Below are positions 1 to 7,283 of a stretch of 10,025 nucleotides of DNA, one piece after another. Origin of the DNA: a bacterium (GTDB lineage: Bacteria > Pseudomonadota > Gammaproteobacteria > Burkholderiales > Thiobacteraceae); contig DAIAMA010000031.1 of NCBI GenBank assembly GCA_027438535.1, forward strand, positions 1-10,025. The letters are read 5' to 3'. Both the position numbers and the translations under genes were made by a program. The notes below the pieces were generated by a model that was not told the DNA's origin, did no database searches, and saw only the letters and a list, made by a program, of their open reading frames with translations. Position 1 is the stretch's first letter, and each line of letters starts with the position of its first letter.

Positions 1-864
1 CGCCAGCAGCAAGGCTACTAGCAGGCTTCCCGCAGCTACCCACCCCGCTGTGCGCAACGTGGCATAGGCGCGCTGCCGAAATTCCGCGAGCGGCTGCGGC
101 GTGATAACTACCCAATTAAATTCCGGCACGGCAGCATAGCCCGCAACCATATCTTGCTTAATGAAAGGCGAATAAAAAGTAGCTACGCCCGTCCCGCCGC
201 GCAGACCGGCTTGGATAATGGGCCAATCGGCGATACTGCGCATCTGATCTATCCATTGACTATTCGGATGCAGCACTATGCGGCCATATTGATCGGTAAT
301 CGCCGCATGGCCACGCTTGCCGAAGTGAATGTTGCGGCCGAGTGCGACGACGGGCTTGAGATTGAGTAGGCCTATCACCTGGCCACCCGGTACCGGCTGG
401 ATGAAGAGCACGGTCGGTGTCCCGGTATAAGGATTGCGTACCAGGCCGGTATGCGCCATTTTCTTCAAGCGGAGAAATGGCAGCACCTGGGCAGCGAGCG
501 CCGTATCGCCCCGTGCAGAATAATAGCGCGCTGTTTCCGGCCAGCGCCGGACGATGCCCTGCGGCGTGCGCAGCACGATCGTATCGAAATAGCCTTGAAG
601 CGATGCGGTGGAAGCCATAATTGGAGTGTCACCGGAATGATTGATCAGCACCCCGAAAATCGCCAAGGACTGGCGCGCACCGGCAAGATAGGTATAAATC
701 GGCGTCGCGAGATTTTGCGATAGCAATTGATTCTTGTCGCGCGCCTCTTGCATGGTTTGGCTTTGCACGCCGTAATACATCCAGCCCGCGAGCATGAGCA
801 CGGGCAGCGTACACACCACGGCGAAAACGGTGATCAGGATATGCCTGAGGGAAGGGCGATACAT
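1..864 (-). CDS. Membrane-anchored dCache-type sensor protein, N-terminal part (3' end outside window)
   Basis: This is an open minus-strand frame of 288 codons from an ATG at 864 that runs off the left edge without a stop. The start is supported by GGAG five bases upstream. Residues 1-7 are short and basic, and residues about 8-30 form a hydrophobic helix. Residues about 35-265 form a periplasmic domain, and a second hydrophobic helix begins near 273. The segment GRIVLHPN (195-201 region) and the closing stretch around 241-260, with its Asn-Trp and Pro-Gln-Pro-Leu-Ala-Glu-Phe, resemble double-Cache (Cache_1) ligand-binding domains. Proteins with this layout usually sense small molecules outside the membrane and continue into HAMP, histidine kinase, GGDEF/EAL or chemotaxis signalling domains. 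Which output applies here cannot be seen. It is about 300 bases downstream of its nearest same-strand neighbour and is probably a separate transcription unit. The sensor fold is fairly sure; the ligand is unknown. Confidence 0.8.
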   Translation of the reverse strand, partial: MYRPSLRHILITVFAVVCTLPVLMLAGWMYYGVQSQTMQEARDKNQLLSQNLATPIYTYLAGARQSLAIFGVLINHSGDTPIMASTASLQGYFDTIVLRTPQGIVRRWPETARYYSARGDTALAAQVLPFLRLKKMAHTGLVRNPYTGTPTVLFIQPVPGGQVIGLLNLKPVVALGRNIHFGKRGHAAITDQYGRIVLHPNSQWIDQMRSIADWPIIQAGLRGGTGVATFYSPFIKQDMVAGYAAVPEFNWVVITPQPLAEFRQRAYATLRTAGWVAAGSLLVALLLA

Positions 865-1168
865 AATGGCTCCGGAGACGGCAAACGTGCGCCTTGATTA
901 TTCTGATGACACTAAGCAAAAAAGATGCCTATTACAGCGGAGCAGAGTACGGAATAACAGCGTATCTGTTGATCAGGCTTAGCAAATTATCCTGGGAAAT
1001 AAACGGGAATCAGCGCAGCGCAGCAAACCTCTCGCGTGCATGGCCGTCGGCCTTACAACGACCTGTTCCATTTTGCGACACCCATTAGCGCGGACTCATG
1101 GCGGTTGCGCCTTGGAAGACGTGATGATGTAAGCATGGCACGCATACGCATGCGGCGCTGCATATGGA
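865..1168. other. Intergenic stretch with no convincing gene
   Basis: About 300 bases separate the dCache gene from the 78-residue small protein gene. Short open frames exist on both strands, but none has a good ribosome binding site with a protein-like composition. I see no tRNA-like fold and no clear terminator (hairpin plus T-run) for the upstream gene. A short GGCC-GTC-GGCC repeat near 1042-1052 lacks a T-tract. The promoter of the dCache gene is presumably here, but I could not pick a convincing -35/-10 pair. Confidence 0.5.
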
Positions 1169-1405
1169 TTAATCCAGCCACGCGCGCAAATAGTAAAGGC
1201 GAAATCCCTCGGAAGAACGCGACGGCCCCACTACCCGCGCGGGGAACAAACCCTTGGCCTGATCCGCGGCGGCGCGCGCCTCCTGCTCGCTTTCTTTCAC
1301 ATACACGCAGTTCTCGGAAAAGCGCTTGCGGTTGCGGCCAGGCGCATAAACGACCGCAAAACGCTCATTCACGATCTCGGATTGCTCAAGGTGCAGACCT
1401 TTCAT
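1169..1405 (-). CDS. Small conserved-looking hypothetical protein, 78 aa
   Basis: Function not recognised. I chose the ATG at 1405 because AGGA lies nine bases upstream. The frame stays open back to 1651, but that extension overlaps the preceding small gene in another frame and looks non-coding. The product is soluble and has no signal peptide or membrane segment. The N-terminal half, residues 1-36, is beta-like (IVNERFAVVYAPGR, then NCVYVKES). A charged Ala/Glu helix occupies about 38-52. The C-terminal half carries ARVVGPSRSSEGFRLYYL at about 56-73, ending in Trp-Leu-Asp. The single Cys is at position 33. The Gly-Pro-Ser-Arg-Ser-Ser-Glu-Gly stretch looks like a conserved loop, and I have the impression of similar small proteins in other betaproteobacteria. 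It lies 80 bases downstream of the Cys-motif gene on the same strand and could share its transcript. Confidence 0.65.
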   Translation of the reverse strand: MKGLHLEQSEIVNERFAVVYAPGRNRKRFSENCVYVKESEQEARAAADQAKGLFPARVVGPSRSSEGFRLYYLRAWLD

Positions 1406-1485
1406 GACGAAGTATCCTGTTGCTGTTAGGGTAAATGCACGATGCGAAGATGCACGGCGGATGCGGAAAGCATCGCTCACCAGCC

Positions 1486-1794
1486 TTATGCCGTGCCGGC
1501 GTTGCTGTCCGTCGGGGTGTGGTAGTAATCGCTCTCCTCCGCGAATTCGCGCAGCTCGTCGCCGAGCATCTTCATGCGGTGTTCGGCCGTCGCCACTTCC
1601 GCACAGGATTCGCAAAGCGGATCGGCGCAGGGCTGGTGCGTGAACAGCCAAAATTGGATCGCGCCCGCCAGCAGGCCGGAAGCGACATCCCAGGGATCGG
1701 CGTCCTTATCCTGGTCTAACAGTTGATTGCCCAATTCGACCGTCGCCATCGCGGCTTGATCGAAGGGCGAGGATTCGTTGTCGGGCATATTCAT
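1486..1794 (-). CDS. Hypothetical protein with HxxCxxxxCxxC motif, 102 aa
   Basis: Function not recognised. The frame has ATG codons at 1812, 1794 and 1788. I prefer 1794 because AGGA (1803-1806) is eight bases upstream of it, whereas 1812 has no Shine-Dalgarno sequence. The protein is acidic and soluble, with no signal peptide. Residues about 13-28 and 33-52 look helical, and the second segment is amphipathic to hydrophobic (DVASGLLAGAIQFWLF). His53, Cys56, Cys61 and Cys64 form a compact cluster that could hold zinc or another metal. A charged helix follows at about 66-90 and the C-terminal tail is Asp/Thr/Ser-rich. It sits 42 bases downstream of the gcvR-like gene, with a weak possible terminator between them, and 80 bases upstream of the 78-residue gene. 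An electron-carrier or regulatory role would be speculation. Confidence 0.65.
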   Translation of the reverse strand: MNMPDNESSPFDQAAMATVELGNQLLDQDKDADPWDVASGLLAGAIQFWLFTHQPCADPLCESCAEVATAEHRMKMLGDELREFAEESDYYHTPTDSNAGTA

Positions 1795-1817
1795 CGGCGG
1801 GATCCTCAGCATGGGGT

Positions 1818-1845
1818 AAAAAGAAAATACACCGCGCTAGGCGCG
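1818..1845 (-). terminator. Weak possible Rho-independent terminator after the gcvR-like gene
   Basis: Read on the minus strand, a five-base GC-only stem (CGCGC, loop CTA, GCGCG; plus-strand 1833-1845) is followed after a few bases by a T-rich stretch (ATTTTCTTTTT, complement of 1818-1828). The stem overlaps the gcvR-like stop codon. The stem is short and the T-run is interrupted, so termination may be partial or absent. Confidence 0.3.
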
Positions 1846-2379
1846 CGAGGGCTCGAACGTGGCGTCCAAATTGAGATCGTCGCAATAATCGAAGAATTCG
1901 CCGCGCAGGGTCGGAATGTGCGTGGCCGCCGGCACGCCCACTTCCATCTGCACGGAAAACATCTGCGTGCCGGTATGCGGCGCGGGGTAGGTGTCGGTGA
2001 CAAGCTCCTCGATATTGATGCCGAAGCGCGCAAAAAACTTCGCCAGGTTGTGCACGATGCCGGGGTGATCCAGCGCCACCACTTCCACATGATACGGCAG
2101 CACCGGCTGGCTCAATTCACGCGCGCGGGTGCGCTTGGCGATCATGCTCAAGCCCAATTGCACGCCCAGCGCCTCGAGCTGGTTTTCCAGCTTGGACAGC
2201 GCATTCCACGCGCCGGACACCAGTACCAGGATGGCGAACTGCCCGCCCAGCACCGACATCCGGCTCTGCTCGATATTGCAGCCGGTTTCGGTGATTTTGC
2301 TGGAGAAGCGCTCGACGAGGCCCACTTGATCCTCGCCGGCGGCGGTGATGACTAAATACTCGTTACTTGCCGTTTGCAT
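1837..2379 (-). CDS. Glycine cleavage system transcriptional repressor-like protein, two ACT domains (GcvR family), 180 aa
   Basis: The start at 2379 has a strong Shine-Dalgarno sequence, AAGGAG, seven bases upstream. The N-terminal ACT domain (about residues 6-78) begins EYLVITAAGEDQVGLVERF, with the Gly-Leu-Val-Glu turn after the first strand that is typical of GcvR and PurU-type ACT domains. The second ACT domain (about 95-172) begins YHVEVVALDHPGIVHNLAKF. There is no DNA-binding helix-turn-helix. In Escherichia coli GcvR acts by binding GcvA and blocking activation of gcvTHP, with glycine sensed through the ACT domains. Whether this paralogue does that is unknown, since no gcvA or gcv gene is in the window. 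It lies only 21 bases after leuA, so the two are probably co-transcribed, which would suit an amino-acid-responsive regulator. An uncharacterised ACT-domain regulator is the alternative. Confidence 0.8.
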   Translation of the reverse strand: MQTASNEYLVITAAGEDQVGLVERFSSKITETGCNIEQSRMSVLGGQFAILVLVSGAWNALSKLENQLEALGVQLGLSMIAKRTRARELSQPVLPYHVEVVALDHPGIVHNLAKFFARFGINIEELVTDTYPAPHTGTQMFSVQMEVGVPAATHIPTLRGEFFDYCDDLNLDATFEPSRA

Positions 2380-2400
2380 CCGATTGCTCCTTTCCCCGGA

Positions 2401-3936
2401 TTATACCTGGGGATGCGCCCGCTCCAGCTTGGAATGCAATTTGTTCAAGGCATGCAAATAGGCCTTGGCCGAGGCCACCACGATATCGGTATCCGCACCC
2501 TGGCCATTGACGATGCGCCCGCCGCGCGCCAGGCGCACGGTGACTTCGCCCTGGGCATCGGTGCCGCTGGTGATGTTGTTCACCGAATACAGCAGCAACT
2601 CCGCGCCGCTATTGACGATGGCCTCGATCGCCTTGAATGAGGCATCGACCGGGCCGCCACCTTCGGCCTGCGCCTGTTTCTCCGCGCCCTGTTCCGCCAA
2701 CACGATATCCGCATGCGGCGTTTCGCCGGTTTCGGAGCAGACCTTGAGCGATACCAGTTTGTACGTCTCTTGCTCCTGCGCCTGCGCTTCGTCGCTCACC
2801 AGGGCCTGCAAATCGTCGTCGAAAATTTCGTGCTTCTTGTCGGCCAGTTCCTTGAAGCGCGCGAATGCCGCGTTCAGCGCCTCTTCCGAATCGAGTTCGA
2901 TGCCGAGCTCCTGCAAGCGCGTGCGGAACGCATTGCGTCCGGAATGCTTGCCCAGCACCATTTTATTGGCGCTCCAACCCACATCCTCGGCGCGCATGAT
3001 CTCATAGGTTTGACGATGCTTGAGCACGCCATCCTGGTGGATGCCCGATTCGTGCGCGAAGGCATTGGCGCCGACAATGGCCTTATTCGGTTGCACCGCG
3101 AAACCCGTGATACCCGACACCAAGCGCGAGGCAGGCACGATTTGCGTGGTGTCGATGCGCGTATCGCAGCCAAAAAAATCTTGGCGCGTGCGCACCGTCA
3201 TCACGATTTCCTCCAGCGCGGCGTTGCCGGCGCGCTCGCCCAAGCCGTTGATAGTGCATTCCACTTGGCGCGCGCCGCTGAGCACGGCGGAGAGCGAGTT
3301 CGCCACCGCCAAGCCCAAATCATTGTGGCAATGCACGGAGAACACGGCTTGGTGCGCATTCGGCACGCGCTCGCGCAAATTCCGGATCAGCTCGCCGAAT
3401 TGCTGCGGCATGTTGTAGCCGACGGTATCGGGAATATTCACCGTGGTCGCGCCCGCCGCGATCACCGCTTCCAGTACACGACACAAGAAATCCAAGTCGG
3501 AGCGGCCCGCGTCCTCGGGCGAGAATTCTACATTGTCGGTCCACTTGCGTGCCCACTGCACGGCTTTCACCGCTTGCTCGACGACTTGCTCCGGCGTCAT
3601 GCGCAGTTTTTTTTCCATGTGGATCGGGCTGGTGGCGATAAAGGTGTGAATACGGCCGGAAGCGGCACCCTGGATCGCTTCGCCCGCGCGTTCGATGTCA
3701 CGCTCCAAGGCCCGCGCCAAACCGCATACGGTGCTGTCTTTGATGATGCCGGCGACGGCTTTCACCGCCTCGAAATCGCCATTGGATGCGGCCGGGAAGC
3801 CGGCTTCGATCACGTCCACTTTCATCCGCTCCAATTGCTTCGCGATGCGGACTTTTTCTTCCTTGGTCATCGAGGCGCCGGGACTTTGCTCGCCGTCGCG
3901 CAAGGTGGTGTCAAAAACAATCAAATGGTCTTTCAT
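2401..3936 (-). CDS. leuA: 2-isopropylmalate synthase, 511 aa
   Basis: This enzyme condenses acetyl-CoA with 2-ketoisovalerate to give 2-isopropylmalate, the committed step of leucine synthesis, in the cytoplasm. The HMGL-like TIM barrel covers about residues 4-275. It contains [12 protein letters not shown] (9-20) with Arg13 and Asp14, the HCHNDLGLA segment with metal ligands His202 and His204, and GLGERAGN ending at Asn238. The linker holds [12 protein letters not shown] (295-306). The C-terminal regulatory domain (about 395-505) is the allosteric leucine-binding dimer domain. The length matches the usual form of about 510-515 residues. An upstream in-frame ATG at 3966 exists, but I chose 3936 because GGAG lies six bases before it and the family N terminus [16 protein letters not shown] fits. 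Regulation probably includes leucine feedback, as in the family, and a possible leader ORF lies upstream (4043-4126). All key residues that I checked are present. Confidence 0.97.
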   Translation of the reverse strand: MKDHLIVFDTTLRDGEQSPGASMTKEEKVRIAKQLERMKVDVIEAGFPAASNGDFEAVKAVAGIIKDSTVCGLARALERDIERAGEAIQGAASGRIHTFIATSPIHMEKKLRMTPEQVVEQAVKAVQWARKWTDNVEFSPEDAGRSDLDFLCRVLEAVIAAGATTVNIPDTVGYNMPQQFGELIRNLRERVPNAHQAVFSVHCHNDLGLAVANSLSAVLSGARQVECTINGLGERAGNAALEEIVMTVRTRQDFFGCDTRIDTTQIVPASRLVSGITGFAVQPNKAIVGANAFAHESGIHQDGVLKHRQTYEIMRAEDVGWSANKMVLGKHSGRNAFRTRLQELGIELDSEEALNAAFARFKELADKKHEIFDDDLQALVSDEAQAQEQETYKLVSLKVCSETGETPHADIVLAEQGAEKQAQAEGGGPVDASFKAIEAIVNSGAELLLYSVNNITSGTDAQGEVTVRLARGGRIVNGQGADTDIVVASAKAYLHALNKLHSKLERAHPQV

Positions 3937-4042
3937 GGTCAGCTCCATGTGCTTCGCGCCACACAAGCGGCACGAAAAAATTCAATTAGACAGGCAGTTT
4001 AGCCGATCCGCTCAAAACAACAACTGGGGGAGGTGGAAGTGT

Positions 4043-4126
4043 TTAGCGCGCGACGCGCAGCAACAGGCTGGCCAGCAGGACGTTGGCCAGATAAGAAACA
4101 AATTGATTGCGGGTAAAAGCGAACAT
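4043..4126 (-). CDS. Possible leucine-rich leader peptide or small ORF upstream of leuA, 27 aa
   Basis: Between pssA and leuA the minus strand has a short ORF from an ATG at 4126 to a TAA at 4043. Its product begins MFAFTRNQF and ends with a Leu-rich run (YLANVLLASLLLRVAR). Six of the last 15 residues are leucine, five encoded by CTG and one by TTG. It has no Shine-Dalgarno sequence. A predicted -10 box (TATATT) sits seven bases before it, so the message would be leaderless or nearly so. A perfect seven-base inverted repeat (4068-4074 with 4084-4090) covers leucine codons, and a second GC hairpin (4046-4058) covers the end of the ORF. The position suggests a leucine-sensing leader for leuA, but I see no clear hairpin-plus-T-run attenuator after it. 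A tiny membrane peptide or chance ORF remains possible. Confidence 0.35.
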   Translation of the reverse strand: MFAFTRNQFVSYLANVLLASLLLRVAR

Positions 4127-4161
4127 GTGCTGAATATATCGATTTTTTTCAGGCACCGCAA
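4126..4161 (-). promoter_or_regulatory. Predicted sigma-70-like promoter for leuA and its leader ORF
   Basis: Read on the minus strand, TTGCGG (plus-strand 4156-4161) is followed after 17 bases by TATATT (4133-4138). The -10 box matches the consensus at five of six positions and the -35 box at three. The expected start point is around 4125-4127, almost exactly at the ATG of the 27-codon ORF. That would give leuA a 5' leader of about 190 bases. The pssA stop codon lies just upstream of the -35 box. Confidence 0.45.
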
Positions 4162-4166
4162 GCGCG

Positions 4167-4928
4167 CTATTCGGAAGCCGGTTTCGCCGCGCTTTTCCTT
4201 CTAAACTCAAACACCCACATCACATAGCCGGATAAGGCATAGGCGACGAATAATAAAAACAGCACTTGCGGCGGCTTGTAGGTAAGCAGTGCGAAACCGA
4301 GAATGACCAGCAACATCGCCACGAAAGGAACGCTCTTCTTCATGTTGATTTCTTTGAAGCTGTAGTAGCGGATATTGGACACCATGGTCAGGCCGGCGAA
4401 GATCGTCACGCCCCATGCCAGCCACGATACGTCTTTGCCGGCAATGCCGTAGTCGTCGAGCACCCACACCAGCCCCGCCACCACCGCCGCCGCCGAGGGG
4501 CTGGGCAATCCTTGAAAATAACGCTTGTCCGCCACGTCGAGCCGGGTGTTGAAGCGCGCTAGGCGCAAGGCCGCGCCGACACAGAAAATAAACGCCGCGA
4601 TCCACCCCAGTTTGCCCATGCCTTGCAAGGCCCAGACATAAACCACCAATGCCGGCGCGACACCGAACGACACCATATCCGAGAGGCTGTCGTATTCCGC
4701 GCCGAAGGGACTTTGCGTATGCGTGAGACGCGCCACGCGCCCATCCAGGCCATCCAGCACCATGGCCACGAAAATCGCGACCGAAGCCTGGTCATAATGC
4801 CCGCCCATGGCCTGCACAATGGCATAAAATCCGGCGAACAAGGCCGAGGTAGTGATCAAGTTAGGCAGCAGATAAATGCCCTTCTTGCGCAGGTTGGGGT
4901 CGATCAAGGGTTTGTGCGGATACGCCAT
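4167..4928 (-). CDS. pssA: CDP-diacylglycerol--serine O-phosphatidyltransferase, 253 aa
   Basis: This integral membrane enzyme makes phosphatidylserine from CDP-diacylglycerol and serine, the step before Psd. The CDP-alcohol phosphatidyltransferase signature D-x2-D-G-x2-A-R-x8-G-x3-D-x3-D is complete at residues 59-84, with acidic residues Asp59, Asp62, Asp80 and Asp84. Several hydrophobic helices are visible, at about 19-40, 47-58, 86-103, 107-118, 140-156, 169-183, 202-216 and 220-242. The tail is basic (FEFRRKSAAKPASE). This is the multi-spanning form found in many bacteria, not the soluble phospholipase-D-like PssA of Escherichia coli. The start at 4928 has no good Shine-Dalgarno sequence. 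A stable hairpin (4948-4974) lies just before it, which could influence translation. It is 45 bases downstream of psd, which uses its product. Confidence 0.95.
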   Translation of the reverse strand: MAYPHKPLIDPNLRKKGIYLLPNLITTSALFAGFYAIVQAMGGHYDQASVAIFVAMVLDGLDGRVARLTHTQSPFGAEYDSLSDMVSFGVAPALVVYVWALQGMGKLGWIAAFIFCVGAALRLARFNTRLDVADKRYFQGLPSPSAAAVVAGLVWVLDDYGIAGKDVSWLAWGVTIFAGLTMVSNIRYYSFKEINMKKSVPFVAMLLVILGFALLTYKPPQVLFLLFVAYALSGYVMWVFEFRRKSAAKPASE

Positions 4929-4947
4929 GGCGTCGGAATTAAATCAC

Positions 4948-4974
4948 ATCGTGCCGCGCTTGGCCAGGCACGAT
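4948..4974 (-). repeat. Inverted repeat (hairpin) between psd and pssA
   Basis: Perfect eight-base arms ATCGTGCC and GGCACGAT flank an 11-base loop. The hairpin begins at the last base of the psd coding region (the first base of its stop codon on the minus strand is at 4976) and ends 19 bases before the pssA ATG. No T-run follows, so it does not look like a Rho-independent terminator. It could be an RNA pause, processing or stability element inside the operon. Confidence 0.5.
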
Positions 4975-5618
4975 TAAGGCAGCCGGGCCAAGAGGCTTGC
5001 GCCCGCGGATACCTTGTCGCCGATCGCCACCGCGGCTTGGGATGCGGGCGGTAGGTACACATCGAGCCGGGAGCCGAAGCGGATGAAGCCATAGCGCTCG
5101 CCTACCCGCAATGTTTGCCCCGGCTTGGCATAACACAAAATACGGCGCGCGATCAGGCCCGCGACTTGCACTACCGTGATTTGCACACCGGAATCGAGGC
5201 GCATCAACAGCGCATTGCGCTCATTTTCCAGCGAGGCTTTGGCGATGGCCGCATTCAAAAACGCGCCGGGGAAATACTGTATGTCTTCCACCGTTCCCGC
5301 GACCGGGCTGCGTTGGGAATGGGCATTGAAGACGTTCATGAACACGCTGATTTTCAGCGCGGGCGTATTGCGATAAGGGTCGGTGGCATGCTCCACGACG
5401 ACCACGCGACCATCGGCCGGCGAAATTACCGCATTTACCTCGGTGCTGAGCGGCCGGCGCGGCGGGTCGCGAAAAAATTGGAGCACGAAGATACTGAATA
5501 GCCAAACCGGAAGCGCCGCCCATTTGCCCACGAAAACATGCAGCAGCAAGGCGATCAGCAGCGATGCGGCCAGGAACGGCCAACCCTCGCGGGCAATAAT
5601 GGGGTGAGGATAATTCAT
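4974..5618 (-). CDS. psd: Phosphatidylserine decarboxylase proenzyme, short (PSD-A) type, 214 aa
   Basis: This enzyme decarboxylates phosphatidylserine to phosphatidylethanolamine at the inner membrane. The proenzyme cleaves itself, and the new N-terminal serine becomes a pyruvoyl cofactor. The cleavage motif RFGSR is at residues 180-184, so the break is between Gly182 and Ser183, giving a beta chain of 182 and an alpha chain of 32 residues. The expected Asp (in SPADG, Asp69) and His (in [10 protein letters not shown], His100) needed for self-cleavage are present. Two hydrophobic segments (about 14-30 and 33-48) anchor the N terminus. The length of about 214 fits the short bacterial PSD-A subfamily rather than the 300-residue Escherichia coli form. 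The start at 5618 has a weak ribosome site. It lies 75 bases after ilvC and 45 bases before pssA. Confidence 0.95.
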   Translation of the reverse strand: MNYPHPIIAREGWPFLAASLLIALLLHVFVGKWAALPVWLFSIFVLQFFRDPPRRPLSTEVNAVISPADGRVVVVEHATDPYRNTPALKISVFMNVFNAHSQRSPVAGTVEDIQYFPGAFLNAAIAKASLENERNALLMRLDSGVQITVVQVAGLIARRILCYAKPGQTLRVGERYGFIRFGSRLDVYLPPASQAAVAIGDKVSAGASLLARLP

Positions 5619-5693
5619 TATGGGCAGGACATGAGCTGCAAGGGGCGCGGAGAAAAATCCCCGTCACCCTCACACCTCGCGCCTAATTCCTGA

Positions 5694-6785
<1,092 letters not shown>

Positions 6786-7283
6786 CTAAACTTTTAGAAT
6801 TCTTTCGCCGCGCCCGATGCCGCACGCGCCGGTGCGCACGGTTTCCAGAATCACGCTTGCATCGAGCGCCTCCAAAAAGGCGTCTAGCTTCGCGCCATTG
6901 CCAGTCAACTCGACGGTGTAGGTGCCATCCGCCACATCGATGATGCGCCCGCGGAAGATGTCGGACATCCGCTTCAACTCCTCGCGCCATTCACCTTGCG
7001 CTTTCACTTTCACCAGCATCAATTCGCGCTCGAGGTGCGAGCCTTCGTTGAGATCGGCCACCTTCACCACTTCAATCAGCTTATTAAGCTGCTTGACGAT
7101 CTGCTCGATGACTTCCTCCGAGCCGCGGGTGACGATGGTCATGCGCGACATCGAGGCGTCTTCGGTCGGCGCCACCGTCAACGACTCGATGTTGTAGCCG
7201 CGCGCCGAGAATAGGCCGGAGACGCGCGACAGCGCACCCGCCTCGTTTTCCAATAACACCGAGATGATATGTCGCATGGGCAT
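6786..7283 (-). CDS. ilvH: Acetolactate synthase small (regulatory) subunit, 165 aa
   Basis: This is the regulatory subunit of acetohydroxyacid synthase; it stimulates IlvB and confers valine feedback inhibition. The N-terminal ACT domain (about 4-78) starts RHIISVLLENEAGALSRVSG and includes RGYNIESLTVAPTED, both hallmark stretches. The C-terminal ALS_ss_C domain (about 84-160) includes ELMLVKVKA and ends GRGERILKV. The ATG at 7283 overlaps the ilvB stop codon (TAATG), which indicates translational coupling and roughly matched synthesis of the two subunits. A second in-frame ATG two codons later (7277) is equally compatible with homologues. The partial ribosome site GGAAG lies inside the end of ilvB. 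Length is normal for the family (about 160-165). Confidence 0.97.
   Translation of the reverse strand: MPMRHIISVLLENEAGALSRVSGLFSARGYNIESLTVAPTEDASMSRMTIVTRGSEEVIEQIVKQLNKLIEVVKVADLNEGSHLERELMLVKVKAQGEWREELKRMSDIFRGRIIDVADGTYTVELTGNGAKLDAFLEALDASVILETVRTGACGIGRGERILKV

Noticed and set aside
865..1168. tRNA, small RNA or repeat array in the left intergenic region
   Set aside because: No cloverleaf arms, no repeated units and no promoter-plus-terminator pair could be found by eye.
1406..1651. Longer N terminus for the 78-residue protein (start at 1651)
   Set aside because: It would overlap the Cys-motif gene in another frame, is Arg/Ala-rich, and the ATG at 1405 has a good ribosome site.
1723..2355. 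210-codon plus-strand open frame opposite the gcvR-like gene
   Set aside because: Low-complexity His/Arg/Gly/Ala-rich translation. The minus-strand frame has two clear ACT domains and a strong ribosome site.
2713..4002. 429-codon plus-strand open frame antisense to leuA
   Set aside because: leuA is unmistakable on the other strand. The antisense frame is His/Arg/Leu-rich with no recognisable domain, as expected from codon bias in GC-rich genes.
5619..5693. Possible terminator between ilvC and psd (GGGG...CCCC around 5642-5662)
   Set aside because: Only four paired bases with a long loop and no T-run following on the minus strand.
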